Below, in pieces: positions 47,128 through 56,620 of a stretch of DNA of 64,000 nucleotides. Position numbers and translations under genes: made by a program. The stretch is taken from the NCBI GenBank assembly GCA_964577055.1, contig CAZNWC010000010.1, positions 1-64,000 on the forward strand, written 5' to 3'. The notes below the pieces were generated by a model. The model saw only the letters and a list, made by a program, of their open reading frames with translations. It was not told the origin of the DNA and searched no databases. This stretch comes from PNNG01 sp964577055 (lineage in GTDB: Bacteria; Bacteroidota; Bacteroidia; UBA7662). Each line of letters opens with the position of its first letter. The stretch's first letter is position 1.

Positions 47128-49686
47128 TTAAATCCAGCGTACCAAGTTGAAGTCGTGCCTGTAGGCGAGCAATTTGCTGCTGGGCGTAATGCGGAATCCA
47201 TAATCGAATACACCACTGCGGTTGATGGGCAGCTTGAGCTCGTACATCACGCGGTTACCAGCAACCTTGGTTGCTTTTACCTCTTCGCGGTGCACAATTT
47301 GGTGCTTTTCAAGTTCTCCCACTTTTTCGGCTACCATTACTTCCAACGAAATGTCGTCTTTGCTCAGGTTGTTGAGCTCAAGCGTGATTTTGCCATGGAA
47401 GTTTTCGCCCAATTGCAAGGCATTGTTAAAAGTATCGAAAGTGTCGATGGCCAATACCTGAATGTTGTCCCAGTTGAAGTAGACTTTGGCTTTCCAATCG
47501 GCCAATGCCTTCGCATTTTCATAGCTTTTTTGCTTCATGAGCGAACCACGGCTGTGCAGCTTGTTGTAAAACTTGGCGTAGTACTCATCCAACATCCGCT
47601 TCATGGTAAAGTGCGGAGCAATGCCGGCAATGGTGTGCTTCACCCGGCTGAGCCATGCTTGTGGCAAACCCTTTTCGTCGCGGTTGAAGAAGTCGGGGAC
47701 CACCTGCGTTTCGATGATGTTGTAAAGTGTTTCTGCATCGAGCTCATCCTGAAAATCTTTGTTATCGTAGGTCTGCTCCTCAGGGAGTGCCCAACCACCT
47801 TCTGGTATGTAGCCCTCGGCCCACCAACCATCCAAAACGCTGAGGTTCAATACCCCATTCATGGTGGCCTTCATGCCCGAGGTACCCGAAGCTTCGAGCG
47901 GACGGGTAGGTGTATTCAACCAAACATCTACGCCATGCACCAAGCGACGCGCCAAGGCCATGTCGTAGTTTTCGAGGAAGAAAATTTTGCCTGCGAATTG
48001 CGGCATTTGAGAAACCTCAATGATGCGTTTGATCAAGGCCTGTCCACCCTGGTCGGCAGGGTGTGCCTTTCCGGCAAATAAGAACTGTACCGGACGCTCA
48101 GGATTGCTGACCAAGGCTTCGAGACGCTGCAAATTGGCAAAAAGCAAATGCGCGCGCTTGTAAGTGGCAAACCTCCGGGCAAAACCGATGATGAGGGCGT
48201 TTTCATTGAGGCTTTTGACAACATTCAAAATCTTGCCCGGACTCTCTTGGCGTAGCGTTAGGTCGCGGTTTAATTTTTTGGTTACCGAATCTATCAATCT
48301 CCGCTTCAGCCCCATGCGGGCATCCCACAATTCCTGACTATCGATCTGGTGGATTTTTTCCCACTTTTTGGCATTGCTCTGATCGGCATGAAAATCCTTG
48401 CCAAAGTGCTTCTCATAAAGCTTTTGGAAGGTGATGCTGGTCCAGGTATAATAATGCACCCCATTGGTCACATAATCTACATGCAGTTCATCTTCTTCAA
48501 AGCCAGGCCACAAAGGCTTCAGCATCTCGCGCGATACACGGCCGTGGATGCGGCTAACGCCGTTCACTTCCTGGCTGAGGCGACAAGCCAAATGGCTCAT
48601 CGAAAAGAGCTCCTCATGCGCATACTCATGCACGCGTCCCAGGGCCATGAATTTGTCCCAACTGATCTGGAAAATTTCCGAGTAGTTGTACAAATAGGTT
48701 TTGAGCAAGTCCTCGGCGAAAGCATCGTGACCGGCAGGCACGGGTGTGTGGGTGGTAAAGAGCGATGAGCTTTTCACCACCTCGGTTGCCTGGTGGAATG
48801 ACAAGCCTTCTTCCTGGATGAGTTTTTTCACGCGTTCCAAGCCGGTGAAGGCAGCATGACCTTCGTTCATGTGGCAGATGTCGGGTTTGATGCCCAATGC
48901 ATCGAGTGCTTTTACGCCGCCAATACCCAACAGTATTTCTTGCTTGAGGCGATTCTCCCAATCACCTCCGTACAATTGGTGCGAAATGCTGCGGTCGTGC
49001 TCCTGGTTTTCTTCCAGGTCGGTATCGAGCAAGTACAAAGGCACGCGGCCTACATCGATTTTCCAGACTTTAGCGTACAGGGTCCTGCCCGGAAGCGGAA
49101 TGTTGATTTTGATCCAGTTGTTGTCTTTGTCTTTGACCGGCAATACGGGCAAATAGCTGAATTTTTGGGGTTTGTAGTTGGCTACCTGCTCACCATATGG
49201 CGAAAGACTTTGCTTGAAGTAGCCATATCGGTACAACAATCCAATAGCAACCATATCAGAATTGCAGTCGGATGCTTCTTTGAGGTAATCGCCTGCCAAA
49301 ACGCCCAAACCACCCGAGTACAACTTGATAACCGAGTGTAAGCCATATTCCATGCAGAAATAAGCTACTTTCGGACTCTTTGTTGCCTTGGGGGCCTTCA
49401 AATAGGCTTCAAATTCGGCCAAAACCGACTTCATATTGGACATGAAGGTTTTGTTGGCAATGAGTGCTTGGTATTGCTCAAAATTAAGGCTTTCGAGCAG
49501 CGATACAGGGTTATGTTGTGAACGTTCCCACAAAATGGGATCGATAGATTCAAAAAGTTCGATCGCACGATAATTCCAAGACCACCAGAGGTTTTGAGCC
49601 AGTTTACGGAGGGGTTCTAATTGCTTGGGCACTTCAGAGCGCACCAAAACGCGCTTCCAAACCGGATCGTTGTTCTTAGCTTGCAT
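47128..49686 (-). CDS. glgP: Alpha-glucan (glycogen) phosphorylase
   Basis: 852 residues from the ATG at 49686. The N-terminal DUF3417 region (LAQNLWWSWNYRAIELFESI) marks the alpha-glucan phosphorylase subfamily of bacteria and archaea. Core motifs: MEYGLHSVIKLYSGGLGVLA, ICHMNEGHAAFTGLERV, IIGFARRFATYKRAHLLF, and the pyridoxal-phosphate site region WLNTPTRPLEASGTSGMKAT. It releases glucose-1-phosphate from glycogen. It is a single-gene unit with its own terminator. TACATTTA about 20-30 bp upstream is a possible -7 element with one mismatch. Confidence 0.93.
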   Translation of the reverse strand: MQAKNNDPVWKRVLVRSEVPKQLEPLRKLAQNLWWSWNYRAIELFESIDPILWERSQHNPVSLLESLNFEQYQALIANKTFMSNMKSVLAEFEAYLKAPKATKSPKVAYFCMEYGLHSVIKLYSGGLGVLAGDYLKEASDCNSDMVAIGLLYRYGYFKQSLSPYGEQVANYKPQKFSYLPVLPVKDKDNNWIKINIPLPGRTLYAKVWKIDVGRVPLYLLDTDLEENQEHDRSISHQLYGGDWENRLKQEILLGIGGVKALDALGIKPDICHMNEGHAAFTGLERVKKLIQEEGLSFHQATEVVKSSSLFTTHTPVPAGHDAFAEDLLKTYLYNYSEIFQISWDKFMALGRVHEYAHEELFSMSHLACRLSQEVNGVSRIHGRVSREMLKPLWPGFEEDELHVDYVTNGVHYYTWTSITFQKLYEKHFGKDFHADQSNAKKWEKIHQIDSQELWDARMGLKRRLIDSVTKKLNRDLTLRQESPGKILNVVKSLNENALIIGFARRFATYKRAHLLFANLQRLEALVSNPERPVQFLFAGKAHPADQGGQALIKRIIEVSQMPQFAGKIFFLENYDMALARRLVHGVDVWLNTPTRPLEASGTSGMKATMNGVLNLSVLDGWWAEGYIPEGGWALPEEQTYDNKDFQDELDAETLYNIIETQVVPDFFNRDEKGLPQAWLSRVKHTIAGIAPHFTMKRMLDEYYAKFYNKLHSRGSLMKQKSYENAKALADWKAKVYFNWDNIQVLAIDTFDTFNNALQLGENFHGKITLELNNLSKDDISLEVMVAEKVGELEKHQIVHREEVKATKVAGNRVMYELKLPINRSGVFDYGFRITPSSKLLAYRHDFNLVRWI

Positions 49687-50094
49687 AGGAGAATAAATGA
49701 TTGTGGGGGTAAATGTAACACATAAAGTGGATACAATAATCCACAAATTATGGACCCTTATGCTTCCAGGATGGCTGCGCTCAGGCCTCTACTACGGGTC
49801 AATCGGGGCACATTGCGCTCATGCTATTCGCGGTAATGTTTTAAGATGTCATTTTTGCTCCTCCGTTAATTTCCAACTATTGCAGCCTTCATGCGACAAT
49901 ACCTACTGACCCAAAAAAATCAATGCAGTAAAAGGAGTTCATCAGGTAATTAACGACAGCTATGTTGTGTAGCGCGACACTACAAACCAACTGCAACGAT
50001 TTAGGTCAAAAAAGACCACATCTGCGGCATTTTTATGCCATTTCCTACTTTTTGGCACAAAAGATGCTGAATGCGGGTGTCTATCTTGAATGTG
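49687..50094. other. Gene-free intergenic stretch
   Basis: About 400 bp between divergent genes. Short frames such as 49962-50198 have no recognisable start region or family and disagree with the composition of neighbouring genes. A TATCTTGA near 50083 may be the -7 element for the next gene. No hairpin or RNA was recognised. Confidence 0.5.
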
Positions 50095-50799
50095 ATGAAA
50101 ACCGCATTATTTGCTTTTGCCTTTTTGCTGAGCTTGCATTCAGCCATTGCCCAAGCCCCGCGACCACGTGTACAAACCAATATCGCAGGCGACATTGAAA
50201 CCTATGAAGTGCGCGGCCGCAATGGCTGGGCATGGAAGCGCAAACTTACCTATGGTAGTTTTGCCACCACCCGTGTTCGAGGTGGTTGGCAAACCTCTCA
50301 CCAATTTCCTTTTATTTTAACTTTCTCACGTGCTCGTCAACGCTTTTCCTACACCCAATATGGCCCCGACAGCCTGCGAGCGGAGTACTGGGGCGTATTT
50401 ATCGACGAACGCACCGACTTGCCCGTATTGGGGCGCTATTTTCAAATCCCTTTGCGCTACAACCAATACATGGCTGGCAATGTCTTCGTGCCCACGTCGA
50501 ACAAACTGTATGAATTTGTGCTTAACTACCCCGAAATCAATACCCGTTTAACGCCTACCGAAGGCCGGATTTTCGATCAGGAGGGCCTTACCATCCACAT
50601 CCGCGGTATCCAACGCATGGAGCAAATGAACTTCAATTTGCCCGCCAACCTGGGTTTCGAATTTTTGATCAACAATGAGGTGGTTGCCGTGGTAGATGGC
50701 ATGGTACATGGCCGTGTTCACTTCTCCAAAACCTTGAGCGACGAACACAAAACCGTTTTGGCCGCCGTCATGAACGGGCTTTTGCTCCGAACCCCTTAA
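50095..50799 (+). CDS. Hypothetical exported protein
   Basis: 234 residues from the ATG at 50095; a longer frame starts eight codons earlier but would delay the signal peptide. Signal peptide KTALFAFAFLLSLHSAIAQ. The mature protein has a beta-rich appearance with many aromatic and Arg residues (GGWQTSHQFPFILTFSRARQ, GRYFQIPLRYNQYMAG) and no Cys. No family is recognised. Its stop codon directly abuts the stop of the convergent lipoprotein gene. Confidence 0.65.
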   Translation: MKTALFAFAFLLSLHSAIAQAPRPRVQTNIAGDIETYEVRGRNGWAWKRKLTYGSFATTRVRGGWQTSHQFPFILTFSRARQRFSYTQYGPDSLRAEYWGVFIDERTDLPVLGRYFQIPLRYNQYMAGNVFVPTSNKLYEFVLNYPEINTRLTPTEGRIFDQEGLTIHIRGIQRMEQMNFNLPANLGFEFLINNEVVAVVDGMVHGRVHFSKTLSDEHKTVLAAVMNGLLLRTP

Positions 50800-52242
50800 T
50801 CAGGGAGCTTTGATGCCGGCTTTCAAACGACCGCTACTTTCTACGATCAAAAGCAGATAGCGGTCATTGAGCTGCACCTCAGTGGGCTCCAAACGGTCGA
50901 TCCTGCCCGAGAGTTGCAACATGCCGCCCAAATTGGGTTGGTTCAGGCTGTTGCCTGCCAAGGTCCGCAACGATTCCAGCTCTTTTTTAACCGGGTAGCG
51001 CATTTCAGCTTCTACCAGGTTTTTGAAATTGCTTTTGAACAACCACTCGGCCGATTGCAACAACAGATCACGCGATTTGACATCAAAATCGAAATCCCGG
51101 ATCCTGATTTCTTGTTTCGTTGGCTCATAATATGGCACCCCACTGAAGTAGTAGGTGCCATTTATTTTTTTGGTGAAAAGACCGCTTTTCGTCTTGCCCC
51201 TCAACTTTACTTTGGTTACCAAACGCTGACCTTTGCCCCAAATGTCGATGTCCTCAATGGTCACGCGGTGCTTTCCTCCTTCAAACAACATTTCTTTGCC
51301 TACCAATTCGGCGCGTGCCAAACGGGTGGCAGTGGCATAGTCGACGCCTGCGGTGAGGGTGAGTTTCACTTCGTCGCTCAGTACCTTATTGATTTGCAAG
51401 GCAGGCATGGGTTTCTTTTGGCTTGCTTTCGCCGGTTCGGAGGTACTTACCAACACCGTGGCACCTATGCCGGCTGTGAGCCGCAAAGCCGCTGGTTCGG
51501 TTATCAAACGCGACATATACACCGAATCGGGCTTGATGATTAACCAAGCCGGCACAGGACCCGGGATGGGAAGCGGATCTTGCAGTTGGTTCCAAAAGAC
51601 AAGTACTTGCTTCTGGAACTTTAGCTGTTTTTTGGCCTCTCTGTCGAGCATTTCGGCCATTTTGTAAAGTTCTTGGTCAATAACCTTTTCAATCAAACTA
51701 CCGATTGGAATTTTAACCAAACCAATGTCTAAAGTAGGGCGCTGGGTCCATTTGTAGCCAATTTGTGATTGTGTTTGAATGCTCCAGTCGGGTTGTACCG
51801 TGAGCTTGCTGTTCAAACTTACCTCCAAGTTGAAATTGGCATCTTGCACCAACTGTGGAGCATTGCTGTTGCTAAAAATGCCGCCCAAGGTCGACTTTAC
51901 CCGTCCTTTTACATAAATGTTGAGGGGTACGGTGGCTTGTAGATAATCGCCCTTATTACCAATCCGTACAGGACCTGTGCGTTTTACAATCAATTGTACA
52001 TTATCGCCCCCGTTGTTATCATAGTCAAGGTCTTCGTACAGTACTTCACCAAGTTCTTTGTTGAGCAAGCTGGCCACATCGGCGTAAGGGATGGTGATCG
52101 GCAGATGCAAGGTACTGCGGGGCAAGACCAATTGGGTGACTGCTTCAGAAAGCTCGGGGGCGGGGGCTTCTTGCGTTACCGAACTGCTTTTGCAGCCCCA
52201 AAGGGCAGTGCTCAGGACTGCCATCAGCCAAAATCGCTTCAT
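50800..52242 (-). CDS. DUF4403 family lipoprotein
   Basis: 480 residues; lipobox LWGC with Cys near 17. The mature protein matches the DUF4403 pattern: STLHLPITIPYADVASLLNK near the start, VPLNIYVKGRVKSTLGGIFS, a second half starting VTIEDIDIWGKGQRLVTKVK and YYFSGVPYYEPTKQEIRIRD. The fold resembles lipid-binding TULIP-like barrels, suggested by the family's long beta sheets rather than by any visible site. It begins 1 bp after the tdk stop codon, so the two are co-transcribed. Function unknown. Confidence 0.82.
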   Translation of the reverse strand: MKRFWLMAVLSTALWGCKSSSVTQEAPAPELSEAVTQLVLPRSTLHLPITIPYADVASLLNKELGEVLYEDLDYDNNGGDNVQLIVKRTGPVRIGNKGDYLQATVPLNIYVKGRVKSTLGGIFSNSNAPQLVQDANFNLEVSLNSKLTVQPDWSIQTQSQIGYKWTQRPTLDIGLVKIPIGSLIEKVIDQELYKMAEMLDREAKKQLKFQKQVLVFWNQLQDPLPIPGPVPAWLIIKPDSVYMSRLITEPAALRLTAGIGATVLVSTSEPAKASQKKPMPALQINKVLSDEVKLTLTAGVDYATATRLARAELVGKEMLFEGGKHRVTIEDIDIWGKGQRLVTKVKLRGKTKSGLFTKKINGTYYFSGVPYYEPTKQEIRIRDFDFDVKSRDLLLQSAEWLFKSNFKNLVEAEMRYPVKKELESLRTLAGNSLNQPNLGGMLQLSGRIDRLEPTEVQLNDRYLLLIVESSGRLKAGIKAP

Positions 52243-52243
52243 C

Positions 52244-52822
52244 TTAACGGTTTTTCATGCCAGCTGCAAAACAAGCACGGCAACGGGGTTCGTAACTATC
52301 TTTTTCACCAAGCAACACCTTGCTTTCACTGACAGCAGTGCGGTATGAATGACTCGCCAAATCGCCACACACCATACAAATGGCGTGTACTTTGGTCACG
52401 TACTCAGCCACAGCAAGCAACTGCGGCATGGGACCGAAGGGTTTGCCCAGATAGTCCATGTCGAGGCCAGCAATAATTACCCTGCTGCCACGCTGCGCCA
52501 GTTGTTGGGCCACGCTCACCAGTTCATCGTCGAAAAATTGCGCTTCATCAATGCCCACTACTTCCACTTCGCTGGCATACAGCAAGATGTTGGAGGCATG
52601 TTCTACAGGGGTGCTATGGATGCTGGTGGCGTTGTGCGAAACGATGGCGGTTTCGTCGTAACGCGTATCGAGCAAGGGTTTGAAAATTTCGGTTTTTTGA
52701 TTGGCAAACTGCGCCCTGCGCAATCGGCGGATGAGTTCTTCCGTTTTCCCTGAGAACATGGAGCCACAAATCACTTCAATCCAGCCGTGGGTATGGCCTT
52801 GCAAACGGGGTTCGGTAAACAT
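52244..52822 (-). CDS. tdk: Thymidine kinase
   Basis: 192 residues from the ATG at 52822; the frame extends 16 codons upstream across the promoter. P-loop GSMFSGKTEEL (about 20-30), the catalytic segment VEVVGIDEAQFFDDELVSVA with the general-base Glu, the lasso region, and two CxxC zinc pairs (CMVCG and CRACF). It phosphorylates thymidine in the salvage pathway. Its promoter region is divergent from, and overlaps, that of the next gene. Confidence 0.95.
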   Translation of the reverse strand: MFTEPRLQGHTHGWIEVICGSMFSGKTEELIRRLRRAQFANQKTEIFKPLLDTRYDETAIVSHNATSIHSTPVEHASNILLYASEVEVVGIDEAQFFDDELVSVAQQLAQRGSRVIIAGLDMDYLGKPFGPMPQLLAVAEYVTKVHAICMVCGDLASHSYRTAVSESKVLLGEKDSYEPRCRACFAAGMKNR

Positions 52823-52867
52823 GTTTTTTTGGATTCGTACAGAAGGCCGTACCTTCGTGTCAACGCA

Positions 52868-52875
52868 CAAAAATA
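52868..52875 (-). promoter_or_regulatory. -7 promoter element TATTTTTG for tdk
   Basis: Exact TAnnTTTG on the minus strand, 45 bp upstream of the tdk ATG. A plus-strand TACCTTCG at 52850-52857 (one mismatch) may serve the divergent gene at 52904, so the two promoters interleave. Confidence 0.5.
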
Positions 52876-52903
52876 GTCATTTCCATCTCCCGAAAAAGTA
52901 GCC

Positions 52904-53767
52904 ATGCACAACAACGAGCCCACTGCCACCTTCCTGCAAGTTTTACGCGATATGTCGCGCACCATTGAGCAAATGGCCCCGCAACAAGCGCTTACAGCCA
53001 TCGAACGCGATTTGCTGTTGGCAGAGATGCAGCAGTTGTACGCACGCGTATTGGCATGGCCAGTGGCGGCTCCAAACGCATTGATCGTTGAAACCGCTCC
53101 TGAGCCTCAGGCAGCAGCACCTGCAGCAATTGAGCATACGCCTGCGGCAGCAGCCACCGAACGCGCAGCACATGTGGCTACGGTAACCGAAGAAGTGATG
53201 GAACAATTGGCCGAAGTAGTGGAAGAGGCGGTAGAACAGGCCATGGAAAGCGGCGAGGAGGTGGCATTAGACATCGAGCTGCATGTGGCAGAGCAGGAGG
53301 ATGCACCGGCCGAGGAACCTGTAGCAACCATTGAGGCGCAAATGCCAGCAGAAGATCCAGTGCCAACAGTTGTAGCCGAAGCGGAAGAAGTACAGGTGAT
53401 TGCAGCAGCGCCCACACCTCCCCAGGAAGCCGCAGCCAAACGCTCAGTGGCCTTCTCCCTCAGTGGCATTTTGCAAAATCAGGGCGACAGCCAACTGGTA
53501 ATGGCCCATCTCAAACTCAAGCCCATCGACGACCTTAAATCAGGGATTGGCCTCAACGAAAAATTCTTGTTCATCCGTGAACTGTTCAATAACGACCACC
53601 TTGCCTATGCCGAGGCCATTGAACAATTGAATGCTTGCACGCACATAGAAACAGCCGAACAAATTATTGCCAACAAACTCTTACCAGAATACGGCTGGGA
53701 CCTCGAAACGGAGGCCACTGTAAGCTTTCTGCACCTGGTATTCAGGCGTTTTGCCTCAAAAGATTAA
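52904..53767 (+). CDS. Hypothetical protein with Ala/Glu-rich linker
   Basis: 287 residues in three parts. An N-terminal helical part (VLRDMSRTIEQMAPQQALTA), a low-complexity Ala/Glu/Pro-rich middle of about 130 residues (55-185) and a conserved-looking C-terminal domain (IDDLKSGIGLNEKFLFIREL, LFNNDHLAYAEAIEQLNAC, FLHLVFRRFA). The C-terminal domain occurs in other Bacteroidota hypothetical proteins. No signal peptide, so cytoplasmic. Its TAA overlaps the stop codon of the convergent hydrolase gene in a shared TTAA. Function unknown. Confidence 0.7.
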   Translation: MHNNEPTATFLQVLRDMSRTIEQMAPQQALTAIERDLLLAEMQQLYARVLAWPVAAPNALIVETAPEPQAAAPAAIEHTPAAAATERAAHVATVTEEVMEQLAEVVEEAVEQAMESGEEVALDIELHVAEQEDAPAEEPVATIEAQMPAEDPVPTVVAEAEEVQVIAAAPTPPQEAAAKRSVAFSLSGILQNQGDSQLVMAHLKLKPIDDLKSGIGLNEKFLFIRELFNNDHLAYAEAIEQLNACTHIETAEQIIANKLLPEYGWDLETEATVSFLHLVFRRFASKD

Positions 53768-54543
53768 GCAGGTAGCTGACGCAAAAAGCGAATGGCGCGC
53801 TCGTTGAACAACTGCGGCTGTTCAATGGTGACTACATGTCCGCAACGCTCAATCACCTCAAGTGTTGCATGATGCGCATTGGCCACCATGTTTTGCACTG
53901 TGGTCAAAAACATATGATCTTCGCCCCCCATCACATACAGGGTAGGTATTTCGGGCAGCTTGGCTTCAAAACGCCGCAACAAGGGCGTGAGTTGAGCGGT
54001 TAGTTTGTACCAGCGCAAGAACTCCTTTTGCGCCAGTTTTTGTGCCTCTCGGATGAAGAAATTACGTGATTCAGCATGGTTCTTTCGTGGCATGATCACC
54101 CAAGCGAATAGTTTATAAAGCCACATAAAGGGCATTACCCCTTTAAATGCATTGCCGAGACCCACAAAAAACTTACCCCTGAGGTCGAGTTTGGCAATGG
54201 CACCGGCCAATACCATGCTTTGCACCCGCTGGGGCTGCATCTCGGCAATTTGGCGGATAATGATGGTACCCAAGGAAATGCCTACAAAATGAGCCTGCTT
54301 AATTTTCAGGTGATCGAGCACTTCAAACACATCGTTGGCGATGGTATCGAAAGAATAGTTCAGTTGGTGTTCAGCAGCTCCGGGAGAGCGGCCATGTCCA
54401 CGCAAATCTACCAGCAACAAATTAAAATGCGCTTGAAAGGCACGTACCTGTCGATACCAAATGGCCGAATTGCCACCTGCACCATGGATGAAGACTACCC
54501 AAGGGGCCTCAGTTTGCAATTCGTGGGTTTTGAAATAGAGCAT
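53764..54543 (-). CDS. Alpha/beta hydrolase
   Basis: 259 residues without a signal peptide. Oxyanion motif FIHGAGGNSAIW, nucleophile elbow VGISLGTI (Ser90), acid Asp in YVMGGEDHMFL and catalytic His in ERCGHVVTIEQP make a complete triad. The cap region contains a hydrophobic stretch (GVMPFMWLYKLFAWVIM). Substrate unknown; relatives include esterases and enol-lactonases. Its ATG overlaps the stop of the MORN lipoprotein by one base, so it is last in the chaperone operon. Confidence 0.88.
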   Translation of the reverse strand: MLYFKTHELQTEAPWVVFIHGAGGNSAIWYRQVRAFQAHFNLLLVDLRGHGRSPGAAEHQLNYSFDTIANDVFEVLDHLKIKQAHFVGISLGTIIIRQIAEMQPQRVQSMVLAGAIAKLDLRGKFFVGLGNAFKGVMPFMWLYKLFAWVIMPRKNHAESRNFFIREAQKLAQKEFLRWYKLTAQLTPLLRRFEAKLPEIPTLYVMGGEDHMFLTTVQNMVANAHHATLEVIERCGHVVTIEQPQLFNERAIRFLRQLPA

Positions 54544-55235
54544 CAGGGGTTATGGGTGTATTGCAACAATTGCGGGTTTTTGAAATTGCTCTTCCGGCTG
54601 GCAATTACATGCACCGACTGGCCCTTCCAAGGCAAACGCGCTACACCATCAACAGTTTCGAGCACCGGGTGTTTGGCTGGGTCGAGTATTTCATCCTCAC
54701 CCAACAAACCTTCGTAAAACTGCACCTGGGTGCTGCCATTGCTCAGGCGCACTTCAAGTTGATTTCCCTTGATTTGCCCGCGAATTTCTGGTTGTTTTAC
54801 CTCACGGCCATCGGGCTGATATTCTTTAAGGCCCGGAAGTGCTTCGCCGTCTTTCCATTTCAATACCGCCATCAATTCACCGGTATTGTGATACTTTTTC
54901 TCAATGCCACTTTTTCTGTTGGCTATATACTGTGCTTCTTGGTACAAAACCCCGTCTTGGTAGTACCAGCGCGACCAGCCATTTTTAATGTCAGCCTCGT
55001 ATTCGATACTTGCCGCCAAGATGCCACTTTCATAGTACTCCTTGGCCTCGCCATGCCGCTTGCCATTTTTGACCGGCACTTCATTTTGCACCTTGCCGTT
55101 GGGGTGGTAATTCACCGAAACACCCTCAATCAACCGCCCGTTGGCGTCGACTTTATTTTCGATTTTGGTAGATGCTTCCTCAGCACAACCGGCGAGCAAC
55201 ATCAAAACAACGAGGGTGGCAAATGCTGATTTCAT
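54543..55235 (-). CDS. MORN-variant repeat lipoprotein (YwqK-like)
   Basis: 230 residues from the ATG at 55235; the frame continues 26 codons upstream without signal character. Lipobox MLLAGC (Cys about 17). At least four MORN-variant/YwqK repeats follow: GVSVNYHPNGKVQNEVPVKN, GEAKEYYESGILAASIEYEA, SRWYYQDGVLYQEAQYIAN, GIEKKYHNTGELMAVLKW. In toxin-antitoxin lists the name YwqK is used, but the repeat alone gives no function. Operon partner of the SurA-like gene 37 bp upstream. Confidence 0.82.
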   Translation of the reverse strand: MKSAFATLVVLMLLAGCAEEASTKIENKVDANGRLIEGVSVNYHPNGKVQNEVPVKNGKRHGEAKEYYESGILAASIEYEADIKNGWSRWYYQDGVLYQEAQYIANRKSGIEKKYHNTGELMAVLKWKDGEALPGLKEYQPDGREVKQPEIRGQIKGNQLEVRLSNGSTQVQFYEGLLGEDEILDPAKHPVLETVDGVARLPWKGQSVHVIASRKSNFKNPQLLQYTHNP

Positions 55236-55272
55236 GGACACAATTGAATGGGCAAGATAATACGCAGCCGTC

Positions 55273-56613
55273 TTACTGCCAACGTTGCAGGTTGTCGCAA
55301 GCCCCAAACTCATCGTCGATTTTGATATAGGTACGGGTTTTGGCTTTCATGAACCAATCTTGCATCTGCTCAATGCGCTTGAGGTTGAGGGCGGCGCTTT
55401 GAATGCGGGCATAATCGTCGTTCAGGTTGGCTTGGTGCGGACGTGAACGGCTTTTGAGGTAAAAAATGCGGAAACCGCGGGTGCCATCGGGTGCACTATA
55501 GGGCTGTGGGTCGCTCAATTGGCTGGCCTGCAATTTGTCGATGGCAAAATATACATCGGGGGTGAGCTGATCGATGGTGAAGCTGTTACTTCCGGCATTG
55601 TCGTTGGTGAGCATGCCCCCATTGCTTTTGCTTTCTTCGTCGGCCGAGTACTTCCTTACGGCATCAATGAAGGTCATGCGGCCGTCTTGTATCTTGCTAC
55701 GCACCGAATCTAATTCGCGGCGGGTAGCTTCGAGCTCACGGTTGCCAACAGGCGGTTTGATGAGAATGTGCCGGCAATGTACCCGGTCGCCACGGCGTTC
55801 AACCAGCTGCAAAATATGGTAGCCAAATTTGGTGCGGATGACCTGTGATACTTCCCCCGGACGTAGCTTAAACGCCACAGCCTCAAATTCGGGAACCATA
55901 TCGCCCCGCCCGAAAAAACCCAAACTACCACCTTCTTTGGCCGAACCCGGGTCTTCGGAATACAAAATAGCCAGGGTAGCAAAATTTTCGCCCTTTAAAA
56001 TACGGTCACGAATATCATTGAGCTTTTCAATGGTAAATTCCTTTTGTACCGCCCCAATCTCGGGAAACATCACAATTTGTCCAATCTCCACCTCTGCATC
56101 AAAATAGGGGATACTGTCTGCCGGAATTTTGGCAAAATAGTCCTGCACCTCGCGGGGCGAAATAGTAACGTTGGCCGTTATTTTTTCCTGCATCTTCTGC
56201 GCCAAAATCATCTCTCTGATTTGCGGCTTGAACTCCTCTTTGATTTCTACCACCGTTTTGCCGTAGAATTCTTCGAGCTTTTCGCGGCTGCCAATCATGC
56301 TGATGAAATAGCGCAAGCGACGCTCGATTTGCATGTCGATTTCTTCATCGGTTACCTCCAATGAGTCAAATTCGGCTTGCCGAATCATCAACTTGTTGGT
56401 GAGCATTTGGTCGAGGATCACACAACGCATTTGGTCGTTGGGCTCATTGCCTTGTTGCAGCCAATTGGCGTATTCAGCTTCTACTTCCGATTTGAGGATG
56501 ATTTTATCGCCCACCACGGCAACCAAGCCGTCAACCTTGGAGGAGCGACCTGGCTGCGCGCCAGCACCAATCGCCATGCACAACAAGCTCCCAACCAATA
56601 CCAACTGCCGCAT
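55273..56613 (-). CDS. SurA-like periplasmic peptidyl-prolyl isomerase
   Basis: 446 residues from the ATG at 56613, with signal peptide (VLVGSLLCMAIGAGAQ). The chaperone N-domain begins VDGLVAVVGDKIILKSEVEA, as in SurA. A first parvulin domain is complete (AILYSEDPGSAKEGGSLGFF, GRGDMVPEFEAVAFKLRPGE, VIRTKFGYHILQLVERRGD). A second (VHCRHILIKPP, VRKYSADEESKSNGGMLTND) lacks the usual FGYH ending and looks degenerate. It assists folding of outer-membrane proteins. The lipoprotein gene 7 bp upstream and the larger PPIase before it form a chaperone chain. Confidence 0.88.
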   Translation of the reverse strand: MRQLVLVGSLLCMAIGAGAQPGRSSKVDGLVAVVGDKIILKSEVEAEYANWLQQGNEPNDQMRCVILDQMLTNKLMIRQAEFDSLEVTDEEIDMQIERRLRYFISMIGSREKLEEFYGKTVVEIKEEFKPQIREMILAQKMQEKITANVTISPREVQDYFAKIPADSIPYFDAEVEIGQIVMFPEIGAVQKEFTIEKLNDIRDRILKGENFATLAILYSEDPGSAKEGGSLGFFGRGDMVPEFEAVAFKLRPGEVSQVIRTKFGYHILQLVERRGDRVHCRHILIKPPVGNRELEATRRELDSVRSKIQDGRMTFIDAVRKYSADEESKSNGGMLTNDNAGSNSFTIDQLTPDVYFAIDKLQASQLSDPQPYSAPDGTRGFRIFYLKSRSRPHQANLNDDYARIQSAALNLKRIEQMQDWFMKAKTRTYIKIDDEFGACDNLQRWQ

Positions 56614-56620
56614 AATCTCC

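Noticed and set aside
49962..50198. 78-codon frame before the exported protein gene
   Set aside because: It overlaps the start of the exported protein in another frame and lacks a start region or family match.
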